A model generated the notes under the pieces. It did no database searches. It was given only the letters and a program-made list of their open reading frames with translations, and was not told the origin of the DNA. 26,985 bases of DNA from Streptomyces alboflavus (GTDB lineage Bacteria > Actinomycetota > Actinomycetes > Streptomycetales > Streptomycetaceae): contig NZ_JNXT01000085.1 of assembly GCF_000716675.1 (NCBI RefSeq), forward strand, positions 1 through 26,985, written 5' to 3'. The position numbers were made by a program, and so were the translations under genes. Shown in pieces: positions 1-6,946 of this stretch (position 1 is its first letter; each line of letters starts with the position of its first letter).

Positions 1-7
1 GGGAGAA

Positions 8-50
8 AGCCCGTCCGGCGTTTGAGGACGAGGCGCGGAGCGCCGATACG
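8..50 (+). repeat. Dispersed intergenic repeat, copy A (GGA-triloop hairpin)
   Basis: The core reads AGCCCGTCCGGCG-TTTGAGGACGAGG and is followed by the stem-loop GGCGC-GGA-GCGCC (32-44) and GATACGGGG. Related copies lie at 15019-15060, 23597-23642 and, inverted and interrupted, at 26841-26914. The core persists while the stem sequence changes. I infer a Streptomyces-type dispersed intergenic repeat, possibly acting as a weak terminator or mRNA 3'-end structure for whatever gene lies to the left of the window. Confidence 0.7.
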
Positions 51-93
51 GGGGTGCGCCTCGCAGGGCTGAAGGTGCCGGGCTGGTGGGCAG

Positions 94-151
94 GCCCGGG
101 ACAAGTCCGGGCGGGTGGGTGGGAGAGAGCCCGTCGTGGGGGTCCCCCGGG
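94..151. repeat. GC-rich hairpins and second repeat element
   Basis: Positions 94-112 form a stem of GCCCGG-GAC against GTC-CGGGC with one bulge. Positions 128-148 read AGCCCGTCGTGGGGGT followed by CCCCC, and the same string recurs inverted at 26897-26914. No gene is supportable in 1-169. This stretch holds only repeats and hairpins. Confidence 0.5.
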
Positions 152-169
152 GGCAATAAGGCAAGGCCG

Positions 170-203
170 TTGTAGAAGTGATACTCGGGTGGTGTAGACC
201 TTG
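170..203 (+). promoter_or_regulatory. Putative promoter with DasR-type (dre) operator
   Basis: Positions 188-203 contain TGGTGTAGACC, close to the DasR-responsive element core TGGTCTAGACCA. A plausible sigma-70 promoter, TTGTAG (170-175), 17 bases, TGTAGA (193-198), is overlapped by it, so a bound repressor would cover the -10. DasR is the GntR-type repressor of amino-sugar genes that is released by glucosamine-6-phosphate. The site lies 58 bases before the GTG start of the sugar-binding lipoprotein. Assignment rests on motif match only. Confidence 0.55.
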
Positions 204-261
204 TATCCGGACGCGGGGGAAACTCGCGGTTCAGAACGTACGACGAGGGTGGGAAACAGCA

Positions 262-1533
262 GTGCAGCGGCGCGTGACAGGTCTGACCGCGGCGGTGGCC
301 GCACTGAGCATGACGGCGCTGCTCGCCGGCTGCGGCGGCGACTCCGGTGACTCCGGCGACGTCACCCTCAAGCTCGTGGCCGCCGACTACGGCGACTCCT
401 CGGCCAACAGCTCCAAGAAGTACTGGAGCGAACTGACGAAGAAGTTCGAGGGCGAGCACCCGGGCATCAAGGTCGAGGTGACCGTGCACTCGTGGACGGA
501 CGTCGACCGCGAGGTCAAGGAGATGGTGAAGGACGGGAACGCCCCCGACCTCGCCCAGATCGGCGCGTACGCCGACTACGCCGCGCAGGACAAGCTGTAC
601 TCCGCCGACGACCTGCTCTCCATCCCCACCCAGGCCGACTTCCTCGCCCCCCTCTCGAAGGCGGGCGAGGTGGACCGGGTGCAGTACGGCATGCCGTTCG
701 CCGCGTCCACGCGCCTGCTCTTCTTCAACGAGAAGCTGTTCAAGAGCGCCGGGATCAAGCCGCCGGAGAGCTGGACCCAGCTCCAGGCGGCCGCGCAGAA
801 GCTGAAGGCGCGCGGCGTGAAGATCCCCTACGCGCTGCCGCTCGGCCCGGAGGAGGCGCAGGCCGAGACGTTGCAGTGGCTGCTCAGCGGGGGCGGCGGC
901 TACACCGACAACGTCGGCTCGTACGACATCGACTCCAAGCAGAACGTGCAGACCTTCCAGTGGCTGAAGAACGAGCTGGTCGGCAAGGGCCTGACCGGCC
1001 CGACCCCGCCCGCCGAGCTCGACCGCGCCGAGGCCTTCGCCGCGTTCACGCGCGGTGACGTCGGCATGCTCAACGGGCACCCCACGCTGATGCAGATGGC
1101 CGCGAAGAAGGGCCTGAAGTACGGCATGGTCCCGATGCCCGGCGTCAACGGCAAGGGCCAGTCCACGATGGGCGTCGCCGACTGGATGATGGCCTTCAAG
1201 CAGAACGGCCACCGCAAGGAGATCGGCGAGTTCCTCAACTTCGTCTACAGCAAGGAGAACGTCCTGGACTTCTCCCGCGAGTACGACCTGCTGCCCGTCA
1301 CGGCGTCGGCGTCGCAGGAGATGACGGACAACAAGGAGGACTCCGCGAAGCTCGGCCAGTTCCTCAAGGAGCTGCCCACCTCGCAGCTGTACCCGGTCGG
1401 CAAGACGTCCTGGGCGCAGGTCTCCGTGCAGATCAAGAAGTACATCGGCAAGACCGTCGACAAGAACGGCGACCCCGAGGCCATCCTCGGGCAGATCGAG
1501 TCGAAGGCGGCCGCGGAGGAGAGCGCGCAGTGA
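262..1533 (+). CDS. ABC-transporter extracellular sugar-binding lipoprotein
   Basis: This is a 423-residue family-1 (MalE/DasA-like) solute-binding lipoprotein. It would capture a sugar outside the membrane and hand it to an ABC permease. The GTG at 262 is chosen because it follows a purine-rich site (GAGGGTGGG) and gives a clean signal peptide: basic start QRRVTG, hydrophobic AAVAALSMTALLAG, then lipobox LAGC with Cys24. The longer in-frame ATG at 178 would place about 28 polar residues before it. A Gly/Ser/Asp linker follows the cysteine, then typical segments such as PDLAQIGAYADYA, YGMPFAASTRLLFFN and a C-terminal QIKKYI helix. No permease or ATPase gene is in the window, so partners must be elsewhere. 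The upstream dre-like site suggests an amino sugar or chitosugar ligand, but ligand specificity cannot be read from the sequence. Confidence 0.9.
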   Translation: MQRRVTGLTAAVAALSMTALLAGCGGDSGDSGDVTLKLVAADYGDSSANSSKKYWSELTKKFEGEHPGIKVEVTVHSWTDVDREVKEMVKDGNAPDLAQIGAYADYAAQDKLYSADDLLSIPTQADFLAPLSKAGEVDRVQYGMPFAASTRLLFFNEKLFKSAGIKPPESWTQLQAAAQKLKARGVKIPYALPLGPEEAQAETLQWLLSGGGGYTDNVGSYDIDSKQNVQTFQWLKNELVGKGLTGPTPPAELDRAEAFAAFTRGDVGMLNGHPTLMQMAAKKGLKYGMVPMPGVNGKGQSTMGVADWMMAFKQNGHRKEIGEFLNFVYSKENVLDFSREYDLLPVTASASQEMTDNKEDSAKLGQFLKELPTSQLYPVGKTSWAQVSVQIKKYIGKTVDKNGDPEAILGQIESKAAAEESAQ

Positions 1534-1550
1534 CGCGGCGGCGCCGGGGT

Positions 1551-1556
1551 TAGCGT
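1551..1556 (+). promoter_or_regulatory. -10 hexamer of a putative leaderless promoter (DUF3263 gene)
   Basis: TAGCGT fits the TAnnnT pattern and is followed by exactly seven bases (GGGCGCC) and the ATG at 1564, with no ribosome-binding site. Transcription would start at or next to the ATG. A weak -35 candidate (GTGACG, 1530-1535) has a short 15-base spacer. Confidence 0.5.
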
Positions 1557-1563
1557 GGGCGCC

Positions 1564-1872
1564 ATGACGGACGACGACGCGCAGGCCGGTCCCGGCGCAC
1601 CCTCCCGAGCCGGTGAACCCTCCGGAGCCGGTGAAGCGTCCGGTCCCGGTGAACTCTCCGCGCGGGCCCAGGCCGTGCTCGCCCTGGAGCGGCGCAGCTG
1701 GGCCGGGCCCGGCGCCAAGGAGCGGGCCATCCGCGAAGAGCTGGGGCTCGCCCCCGTCCGCTACTACCAGATCCTGAACGCCCTCCTCGACGACCGGCGG
1801 GCCCTCGCCCACGATCCGGTCACCGTGAACCGACTGCGGCGGGTTCGGCAGGCGCGGCGCGGCGAGCGTTGA
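1564..1872 (+). CDS. DUF3263 domain protein
   Basis: A 102-residue protein. The first 30 or so residues are low complexity (repeated GAGEPSG/GPGE). The rest, from about residue 34, is the DUF3263 domain: LSARAQAVLALERRSWAGPGAKERAIREELG, then VRYYQILNALLDD and LRRVRQARR. The helix content and basic end look like a small winged-helix or HTH DNA-binding protein, but the family has no established function that I can name. The ATG at 1564 is preferred over the in-frame GTG at 1555 because of the -10 element seven bases upstream. It sits 30 bases after the sugar-binding lipoprotein gene and 16 before otsB, each of the last two having its own putative leaderless promoter. Confidence 0.85.
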   Translation: MTDDDAQAGPGAPSRAGEPSGAGEASGPGELSARAQAVLALERRSWAGPGAKERAIREELGLAPVRYYQILNALLDDRRALAHDPVTVNRLRRVRQARRGER

Positions 1873-1875
1873 CGT

Positions 1876-1881
1876 TAAGGT
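1876..1881 (+). promoter_or_regulatory. -10 hexamer of a putative leaderless promoter (otsB)
   Basis: TAAGGT (TAnnnT) followed by CTGGCCC (seven bases) and the otsB ATG at 1889. No Shine-Dalgarno sequence lies between. No convincing -35 is present at 16-18 bases. Confidence 0.5.
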
Positions 1882-1888
1882 CTGGCCC

Positions 1889-2737
1889 ATGGGTGACCCG
1901 ACGCACTCCCTGCCGCAGCCGCGCACGCCCGCCGGGCGGGACGGACTCGCCGCTCTCCTGGCCCGGCCCGAACGTGCCGTGATCGCCCTCGACTTCGACG
2001 GCACGCTCGCGCCGATCGTGCCCGACCCCGAGCGGGCGCGGGCCCATCCCGACGCGGTGCCCGCGCTGGCCGCGCTCGCCCCCAAGGTCCGGTCCGTGGC
2101 CGTCGTCACCGGTCGGCCCGCGGGGGTCGCCGTCCGCCACGGCGGGTTCGCCGGGGTCCCGGGGCTCGGACACCTCGTCGTGCTCGGGCACTACGGGGCC
2201 GAGCGGTGGGACGCCGTCACCGGGACCGTGCAGGCCGCCGAGCCGCACCCCGGCGTCGCCGCCGTGCGGGCCGAACTGCCCGGCTTCCTGGACGCGATCG
2301 GGGCGTGGCGGGGGACCTGGATCGAGGAGAAGGGGCGGGCCGTCGCCGTCCACACGCGGCGGGCGCTGGACCCGCAGGCCGCGTTCGACGCGTTGCGGGG
2401 GCCGCTCGGGGAGCTGGCCGCGCGGCACGGCCTGATCGTCGAGCCCGGGCGGCTCGTCCTCGAACTGCGGCCGCCCGGCGTCGACAAGGGGGTGGCCCTC
2501 GTCGACTACGTACGTGAGGTGGGCGCCGAGTCCGTCCTCTACGCCGGCGACGACCTCGGCGACGTGCCCGCCTTCACCGCCGTGGACAAGCTGCGCTCCG
2601 ACGGGGAGGTGCGGGGGCTCCTGGTGTGCAGCGGGAGCCCCGAGGTCACGGAACTCGCCGACCGCGCGGACGTGGTGACCGAGGGACCCGCCGGTGTGGT
2701 GGCCCTCCTGTCGGCCTTGGCGCGCCGACTGCCCTGA
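1889..2737 (+). CDS. otsB: Trehalose-6-phosphate phosphatase
   Basis: A 282-residue HAD-superfamily phosphatase that removes phosphate from trehalose 6-phosphate in the cytoplasm. Motif I is ALDFDGTLAPI with nucleophile Asp35 and acid/base Asp37. VVTGRP corresponds to the motif II threonine region, and YAGDDLGDVPAF supplies the motif IV metal-binding aspartates. The segment with HYGAERW and the C-terminal PPGVDKGVAL match trehalose-phosphatases rather than generic HAD enzymes. The next gene, facing it, is trehalose-6-phosphate synthase, which supports the call. Length is normal for the family. The two genes converge with only 21 bases between the stop codons. Confidence 0.93.
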   Translation: MGDPTHSLPQPRTPAGRDGLAALLARPERAVIALDFDGTLAPIVPDPERARAHPDAVPALAALAPKVRSVAVVTGRPAGVAVRHGGFAGVPGLGHLVVLGHYGAERWDAVTGTVQAAEPHPGVAAVRAELPGFLDAIGAWRGTWIEEKGRAVAVHTRRALDPQAAFDALRGPLGELAARHGLIVEPGRLVLELRPPGVDKGVALVDYVREVGAESVLYAGDDLGDVPAFTAVDKLRSDGEVRGLLVCSGSPEVTELADRADVVTEGPAGVVALLSALARRLP

Positions 2738-2764
2738 CGGCGCGCGGGAAGGGGCGCCTCAGGG
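2732..2764. terminator. Bidirectional hairpin spanning the otsB and otsA stop codons
   Basis: CCCTGA (2732-2737) pairs with TCAGGG (2759-2764). After one bulged C, GGCGC (2739-2743) pairs with GCGCC (2754-2758), leaving a ten-base loop. The TGA of otsB and the complement of the otsA TGA pair with one another, so one structure serves both convergent genes. There is no U-tract on the plus strand, as is usual in high-GC actinobacteria. Confidence 0.65.
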
Positions 2765-4153
2765 GGTGGTCAGGGCCTGGAGCTGGTCCAGGAACCACTG
2801 GGTCGGCGGAAGGGCGGTCGCCGCCGCGGCCAGGCGTTTGGTGCGCTCCGCGCGTTCCGCGGGGGGCATCAGAAGGGCCTCGTGGAGGGCCCCGGCCGTC
2901 GCGGACACGTCGTACGGGTTGACAGTGAGCGCGTCCTCGGACAACTCCTCGTGGGCCCCGGCCTCCCGGGAGAGGACGAGGACGCACCCCTCGTCGGAGA
3001 CGACGGGCACCTCCTTGGCGACGAGGTTCATGCCGTCCCGGATGGGGTTGACGAGGGCGACGTCGGCGAGCCGATAGGCGGCGAGGGAGCGCGCGAAGTC
3101 GTCCTTGACGTGGAGGACGACCGGCGTCCACCCCTCGGTGCCGTACGCGGAGTTGATGGCGTCGGCGACCCGGGAGACCTCCGCGGTGTAGTCGCGGTAG
3201 ACGGCGAGGTCCTGCCGCGAGGGGTAGGCGAAGGCGACGTGCACGACCCGCCCCCGCCACTCGGGCCGGTCGGCGAGAAGCTGTTCGTAGGCGCGAAGAC
3301 CGCGCACGATGTTCTTGGACAGCTCGGTGCGGTCCACCCGGACGATGACCTTCCGGTCGGGCCCGATCTGCTCCCGCAGCGCGGCGAGGCGCTCCTCGAC
3401 GTCCGCCCGCCGCGCCCGCTCCCGCAGGAAGTCCGCGTCGGCCCCGAGCCCGTGCACCCCGATCCGGGTCCCGGACGTACCGCCGAGGACGGCGACGCAG
3501 CACGCCGTGAAGGCGTCGGCCCAGCGCCCGGTGAGGAAGCCGAGCCGGTCCGCGCCGAGCATCCCGCGCAGAAGCTGCTCGGCGATGTCGTCGGGAAGGA
3601 GCCGGAAGTAGTCGACGGGCGCCCAGGGCGTGTGCGAGAAGTGCCCGATGCGCAGGTCGGGCCGGAGCTCGCGGAGCATGCCGGGGACGAGCGCCAGGTG
3701 GTAGTCCTGCACGAGGACGGCCGCGCCCGGCGCCGCCTCGCCGGCGAGCGCGTCGGCGAAGGCCCGGTTGTACGTCTCGTACGCGGCCCACTGGGCGCGG
3801 AACTCAGGACCGAAGACGGGTTCGAGGGGCGTCTGGTACAGCATGTGGTGCACGAACCACAGGACCGAGTTCGCGACGCCGTTGTACGCGGCGGCGTGCA
3901 CGTCGGCGTCGATGTCGAGCATCCGCACGCCCGGCTCGCCGACCCCGCGCCGCACGGCCTCCCGGTCGCCTTCGCCGAGCGCCGCGCACACCCACAGGGC
4001 GTCGGCCTCGTCGCCGACGGCGCTGAGCCCGGAGACGAGCCCGCCGCCGCCGCGCTTGGCGTCGAGCGTCCCGTCGGCGCCGAGGGAGTACGTCACCGGG
4101 CCGCGGTTGGACGCGACGAGGACCTGGGCTGCGCCCGCCTGCTCGGAAGCCAT
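2759..4153 (-). CDS. otsA: Trehalose-6-phosphate synthase (GT20)
   Basis: A 464-residue GT-B glycosyltransferase of family GT20, close in length to E. coli OtsA (about 474). It makes trehalose 6-phosphate from an NDP-glucose and glucose 6-phosphate. Visible family features are VASNRGPV near residue 13, the glycine loop RGGGGLVSGL (34-43), QDYHLALVPGMLR, IGHFSHTPWAP, and ALVNPIRDGMNLVAKE near the C terminus. The usual nucleotide-site signature VDRLDxxKG is here VDRTELSKN, a departure discussed in the findings. The start is the ATG at 4153, seven bases after a TAGGTT hexamer, which suggests a leaderless mRNA. It converges with otsB, which acts on its product. Confidence 0.92.
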   Translation of the reverse strand: MASEQAGAAQVLVASNRGPVTYSLGADGTLDAKRGGGGLVSGLSAVGDEADALWVCAALGEGDREAVRRGVGEPGVRMLDIDADVHAAAYNGVANSVLWFVHHMLYQTPLEPVFGPEFRAQWAAYETYNRAFADALAGEAAPGAAVLVQDYHLALVPGMLRELRPDLRIGHFSHTPWAPVDYFRLLPDDIAEQLLRGMLGADRLGFLTGRWADAFTACCVAVLGGTSGTRIGVHGLGADADFLRERARRADVEERLAALREQIGPDRKVIVRVDRTELSKNIVRGLRAYEQLLADRPEWRGRVVHVAFAYPSRQDLAVYRDYTAEVSRVADAINSAYGTEGWTPVVLHVKDDFARSLAAYRLADVALVNPIRDGMNLVAKEVPVVSDEGCVLVLSREAGAHEELSEDALTVNPYDVSATAGALHEALLMPPAERAERTKRLAAAATALPPTQWFLDQLQALTTP

Positions 4154-4160
4154 GTGCCGA

Positions 4161-4188
4161 AACCTAGCCGCTCGGGGAAACGCTCAAA
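4161..4188 (-). promoter_or_regulatory. Putative leaderless promoter of otsA
   Basis: On the minus strand TAGGTT (4166-4161) is followed by seven bases (TCGGCAC) and the otsA ATG. TTTGAG (4188-4183) is a possible -35 with a 16-base spacer. The left edge touches a tandem 25-bp repeat. Confidence 0.5.
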
Positions 4189-4236
4189 CGTACGGCTCAG
4201 GCCACCCGCCGAACGTACGGCTCAGGCCACCCGCCG
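4187..4236. repeat. Two tandem 25-bp direct repeats covering the gpgS 3' end
   Basis: Positions 4187-4211 and 4212-4236 are identical 25-mers (AACGTACGGCTC, then AGGCCACCCGCCG). Copy 2 encodes the last residues of the glucosyl-3-phosphoglycerate synthase and its stop (4222-4224). Copy 1 repeats them, out of frame because 25 is not a multiple of three, in the gap before otsA. Confidence 0.9.
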
Positions 4237-5205
4237 CTCCGCGTACTCCGCCACCTCCGCCATCGGCGGCCGCTCCTCCGTGTCCACCGCGTACGTCCGC
4301 GGCTCGAAGCCGTGCTTGCCGCGCACGAACTGGGTCAGCTCGGGCCGTACGAGATGGGCGCGGGCGAGCCGCAGCTGCGCGGTGCGGTAGATCGCGGCCG
4401 CCATCCGCCCGAGCGCCTGCCCGTCCTGGTGCCTGTGCCTGCGCACCCCCACGTCGACCTGCGCGAGCGCGTCCAGGCCCACGGTGTGCAGCGCGTCGAC
4501 GAGCAGGCCCAGTTCCACGCCGTACCCGACGGGGAAGGGGAGGCGTTCCAGGAGCGACCTGCGGGCCGCGTACTCGCCGCCGAGCGGTTGCACGAACCCC
4601 GCGAGCTGCGGCCAGTGCATGTTCAGCAGGGGCCGCGCCATCAGCTCGGTGACCCGGCCGCCCTGCCCGGCCGTCGCGCCGGACGCGGGTCCGTCGGCCG
4701 CGGGGCCGTCGGACACCGTCATCGGGCGGTCGTACATCGCCTTCACGAACTGCACGTCCGGCTCGGTGAGCAGCGGCCCCACGATGCCGGAGACGAAGTC
4801 CGCCGAGAACTCCTTCAGGTCCGCGTCGACGAACGCCACGATGTCACCGTGGGTGACCAGGAGGGAACGCCACAGGACCTCGCCCTTGCCCGGCACGGCG
4901 GGCAGCCGCGGCAGGATCGCGTCCCGGTGCACCACCCGGGCCCCGGCGGCCGCGGCCACCTCGGCCGTGCGGTCCGCCGAGCCGGAGTCGATCACCACGA
5001 GCTCGTCGACGAGCGGCACCCGCTCCATCAGCTCCCGGCGGATCTCGGCGACGATCCCGCCGACCGTCTCCTCCTCGTCGAGGGCGGGAAGGACCACGCT
5101 CACCGAGGTGCCGAGGTCACGCTTGGCGGCTGTCAGGGCGCCGGGCGCTCGGTCGCCGACGGACCAGGAACGCCTGCTCAGCCAGCGCTCGACCTCTTCC
5201 AGCAC
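4222..5205 (-). CDS. gpgS: Glucosyl-3-phosphoglycerate synthase
   Basis: A 327-residue GT-A, GT81-type glycosyltransferase, near the length of mycobacterial GpgS (324). The family transfers glucose from UDP-glucose to 3-phosphoglycerate, the first step to glucosylglycerate and, in mycobacteria, to methylglucose lipopolysaccharide. The sequence shows the donor-site start VVLPALDEEETVGG (about 38-50), VIDSGSADRT (71-80), VPGKGEVLWRS, and the metal-binding DXD as FVDADLKEFS (127-129 = DAD). The GTG start at 5205 is well placed five bases after GGGAGGA. It is followed by otsA 68 bases downstream, pairing two glucose-conjugate pathways. The matching phosphatase (GpgP) is not visible. A generic family-2 glycosyltransferase is the main alternative. 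Confidence 0.85.
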   Translation of the reverse strand: MLEEVERWLSRRSWSVGDRAPGALTAAKRDLGTSVSVVLPALDEEETVGGIVAEIRRELMERVPLVDELVVIDSGSADRTAEVAAAAGARVVHRDAILPRLPAVPGKGEVLWRSLLVTHGDIVAFVDADLKEFSADFVSGIVGPLLTEPDVQFVKAMYDRPMTVSDGPAADGPASGATAGQGGRVTELMARPLLNMHWPQLAGFVQPLGGEYAARRSLLERLPFPVGYGVELGLLVDALHTVGLDALAQVDVGVRRHRHQDGQALGRMAAAIYRTAQLRLARAHLVRPELTQFVRGKHGFEPRTYAVDTEERPPMAEVAEYAERRVA

Positions 5206-5272
5206 GCGCGTCCTCCCGGTTGTGATCCATCTCGCGCATCGGACGACTATCTCAAGGGTCCAAGGCTTCGGT

Positions 5273-5278
5273 TACAGT
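5273..5278 (+). promoter_or_regulatory. Possible -10 of the metM promoter
   Basis: TACAGT fits TAnnnT and lies about 60 bases before the 5' strand of the riboswitch P1 helix, a sensible leader start. No good -35 accompanies it (TCTCAA at 5250-5255 is weak). Confidence 0.3.
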
Positions 5279-5338
5279 CTTGAACAACGCCGGTGACCAT
5301 CGCATGTCGGGGGTCCCGGGCGTCACAATCGAATACCG

Positions 5339-5491
5339 CTCATCCAGAGGGGCAGAGGGATACGGCCCGTTGAAGCCCCGGCAACCCTCCAGCCGGTCTC
5401 GTCGCCGCGAACGCGCGCGCCGCGAGGCTCCCGGCTCGGGAAGGTGCCAATTCCGTCTCGCGGCGAGATGCGCCGCGGGGAAGATGAGGAG
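5339..5491 (+). promoter_or_regulatory. SAM-I (S-box) riboswitch
   Basis: The conserved S-box core is recognisable. GAGGGATACGGCCCG-TTGAAGCCCCGGCAACC lies at about 5355-5385, AAGGTGCCAATTCC at 5441-5454, and GAAGATGAG at the 3' end. P1 is CTCATC (5339-5344) with GATGAG (5483-5488). P3 is capped by AGCCGG (5391-5396) with CCGGCT (5431-5436) and carries a long GC-rich extension. P4 is CGCGGCG (5459-5465) with CGCCGCG (5471-5477). The 3' strand of P1 runs directly into AGGAGAAAGG before the ATG at 5508, and no terminator stem is evident. I infer that SAM binding stabilises P1 and limits ribosome access. The element argues that the next gene serves methionine rather than threonine synthesis. Confidence 0.93.
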
Positions 5492-5507
5492 AAAGGGCCT
5501 CGCCTCC

Positions 5508-6806
5508 ATGGCTGTGCAGACTGTCGCCACCACCACGCCTTCCGCGGACACCGTCGATCTCGGACCCGCTTCCGGCCTCTCCTGCCGCGAGTGCGGAACC
5601 CGCTTCGACCTCGGCCCCATCTTCGCGTGCGCCGAGTGTTTCGGACCCCTGGAAGTCGCCTACGACCTTCCCCTCGGCGACCCGGAGGGCCTGCGCAAGC
5701 GGATCGAGTCGGGACCCGCCAACATCTGGCGGTACGCCCCGCTGCTGCCCGTCCCCGCCGACGTGGCCGACAAGCCGAACCTCAACCCGGGCTGGACCAA
5801 GCTCGTCAAGGCCGACAACCTCGCCGCCGAACTGGGCGTCGAGCAGGGCAAGCTGTTCATCAAGGACGACTCGGGCAACCCCACGCACTCCTTCAAGGAC
5901 CGCGTCGTCGCGCAGGCGCTCGAAGCGGCCCGCGCCTTCGGCTTCACCACCCTGTCCTGCTCCTCCACGGGCAACCTCGCCGGTGCCGTCGGCGCCGCCG
6001 CCGCCCGCGCGGGCTTCCGCTCCTGCGTGTTCATCCCGCACGACCTGGAGCAGGGCAAGGTCGTCATGGCCGCGGTGTACGGCGGCGAGCTCGTCGGCAT
6101 CGAGGGCAACTACGACGACGTGAACCGCTTCTGCTCCGAGCTGATCGGCGACCCGCTGGGCGAGGGCTGGGGCTTCGTCAACGTCAACCTGCGGCCGTAC
6201 TACGGCGAGGGCTCCAAGACCCTCGCGTACGAGATCTGCGAGCAGCTCGGCTGGCGCCTGCCCGACCAGCTCGTCATCCCCATCGCCTCCGGCTCCCAGC
6301 TCACGAAGATCGACAAGGGTCTGAAGGAGCTGATCGCGCTCGGCCTCGTCGAGGACAAGCCGTACAAGATCTTCGGGGCGCAGGCGGAGGGCTGCTCGCC
6401 GGTGTCCGCGGCGTTCAAGGCGGGACAGGACGTCGTGCGTCCCCAGAAGCCGAACACCATCGCCAAGTCGCTGGCGATCGGCAACCCCGCCGACGGGCCG
6501 TACGTGCTCGACATCGCGCGGCGGACCGGCGGGGCCGTGGAGGACGTCGACGACGCCCAGGTCGTCGACGCGATCAAGCTGCTCGCCCGCACCGAGGGCA
6601 TCTTCGCGGAGACCGCGGGCGGGGTGACGGTGGGGGTCACCAAGAAGCTGGTCGAGGCCGGCCTCATCGACCCCTCCCTGACCACCGTCGTCCTCAACAC
6701 CGGTGACGGCCTCAAGACCCTCGACGCGGTTGCCGAGACCTCTCAGGCGACCGCCACCATCCGCCCGAGCCTGGACGCGTTTCGCTCCGCGGGGCTTGCC
6801 GGTTAG
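5508..6806 (+). CDS. metM: Threonine-synthase-like PLP enzyme, probable O-phosphohomoserine-dependent homocysteine synthase MetM
   Basis: A 432-residue fold-type II PLP enzyme that homology alone would name threonine synthase (ThrC). The N terminus has a zinc-ribbon-like CxxC pair (Cys26/29, Cys41/44). NPTHSFKDR places the PLP lysine at Lys130, and SCSSTGNLAGAVGAAAARAG (150-169) is the cofactor phosphate loop. ETAGGVTVG (368-376) and LNTGDGLK are conserved near the end. The ATG at 5508 follows AGGAGAAAGG. An in-frame extension upstream would read through the riboswitch and is rejected. Three context points suggest homocysteine synthesis from O-phosphohomoserine: the SAM riboswitch, the CysO-like carrier gene just downstream, and the absence of hom and thrB. 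This is the Streptomyces MetM/MetO route as I recall it from recent literature. A true ThrC activity cannot be excluded from sequence. Confidence 0.85.
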   Translation: MAVQTVATTTPSADTVDLGPASGLSCRECGTRFDLGPIFACAECFGPLEVAYDLPLGDPEGLRKRIESGPANIWRYAPLLPVPADVADKPNLNPGWTKLVKADNLAAELGVEQGKLFIKDDSGNPTHSFKDRVVAQALEAARAFGFTTLSCSSTGNLAGAVGAAAARAGFRSCVFIPHDLEQGKVVMAAVYGGELVGIEGNYDDVNRFCSELIGDPLGEGWGFVNVNLRPYYGEGSKTLAYEICEQLGWRLPDQLVIPIASGSQLTKIDKGLKELIALGLVEDKPYKIFGAQAEGCSPVSAAFKAGQDVVRPQKPNTIAKSLAIGNPADGPYVLDIARRTGGAVEDVDDAQVVDAIKLLARTEGIFAETAGGVTVGVTKKLVEAGLIDPSLTTVVLNTGDGLKTLDAVAETSQATATIRPSLDAFRSAGLAG

Positions 6807-6895
6807 TCGCCGTAGGGCCTGATGTCTGCTGCCGACTGCGAGTCGTGGTCCGTCCTCGCGCCCACGCGGCGGAGCCGCATATCGAGAACAGCCTC

Positions 6896-6913
6896 GCGCC
6901 CCTGACGGGGCGC
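6896..6913 (+). other. Stem-loop between metM and metO
   Basis: GCGCCCC (6896-6902), loop TGAC, GGGGCGC (6907-6913) form a seven-pair GC stem in the 140-base gap. There is no U-tract and the next gene starts 33 bases later, so it may set the metM:metO expression ratio or protect a processed end rather than terminate fully. Confidence 0.5.
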
Positions 6914-6946
6914 TCCCCGTCCTCCCGTACCCCTGAGGTGAAACCC

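Noticed and set aside
178..261. Earlier ATG start for the sugar-binding lipoprotein
   Set aside because: It would put a polar 28-residue extension before the signal peptide and include the dre-like operator in coding sequence.
5280..5507. In-frame N-terminal extension of metM
   Set aside because: It would be translated through the SAM riboswitch. The ATG at 5508 follows a good ribosome site and begins the family's N terminus.
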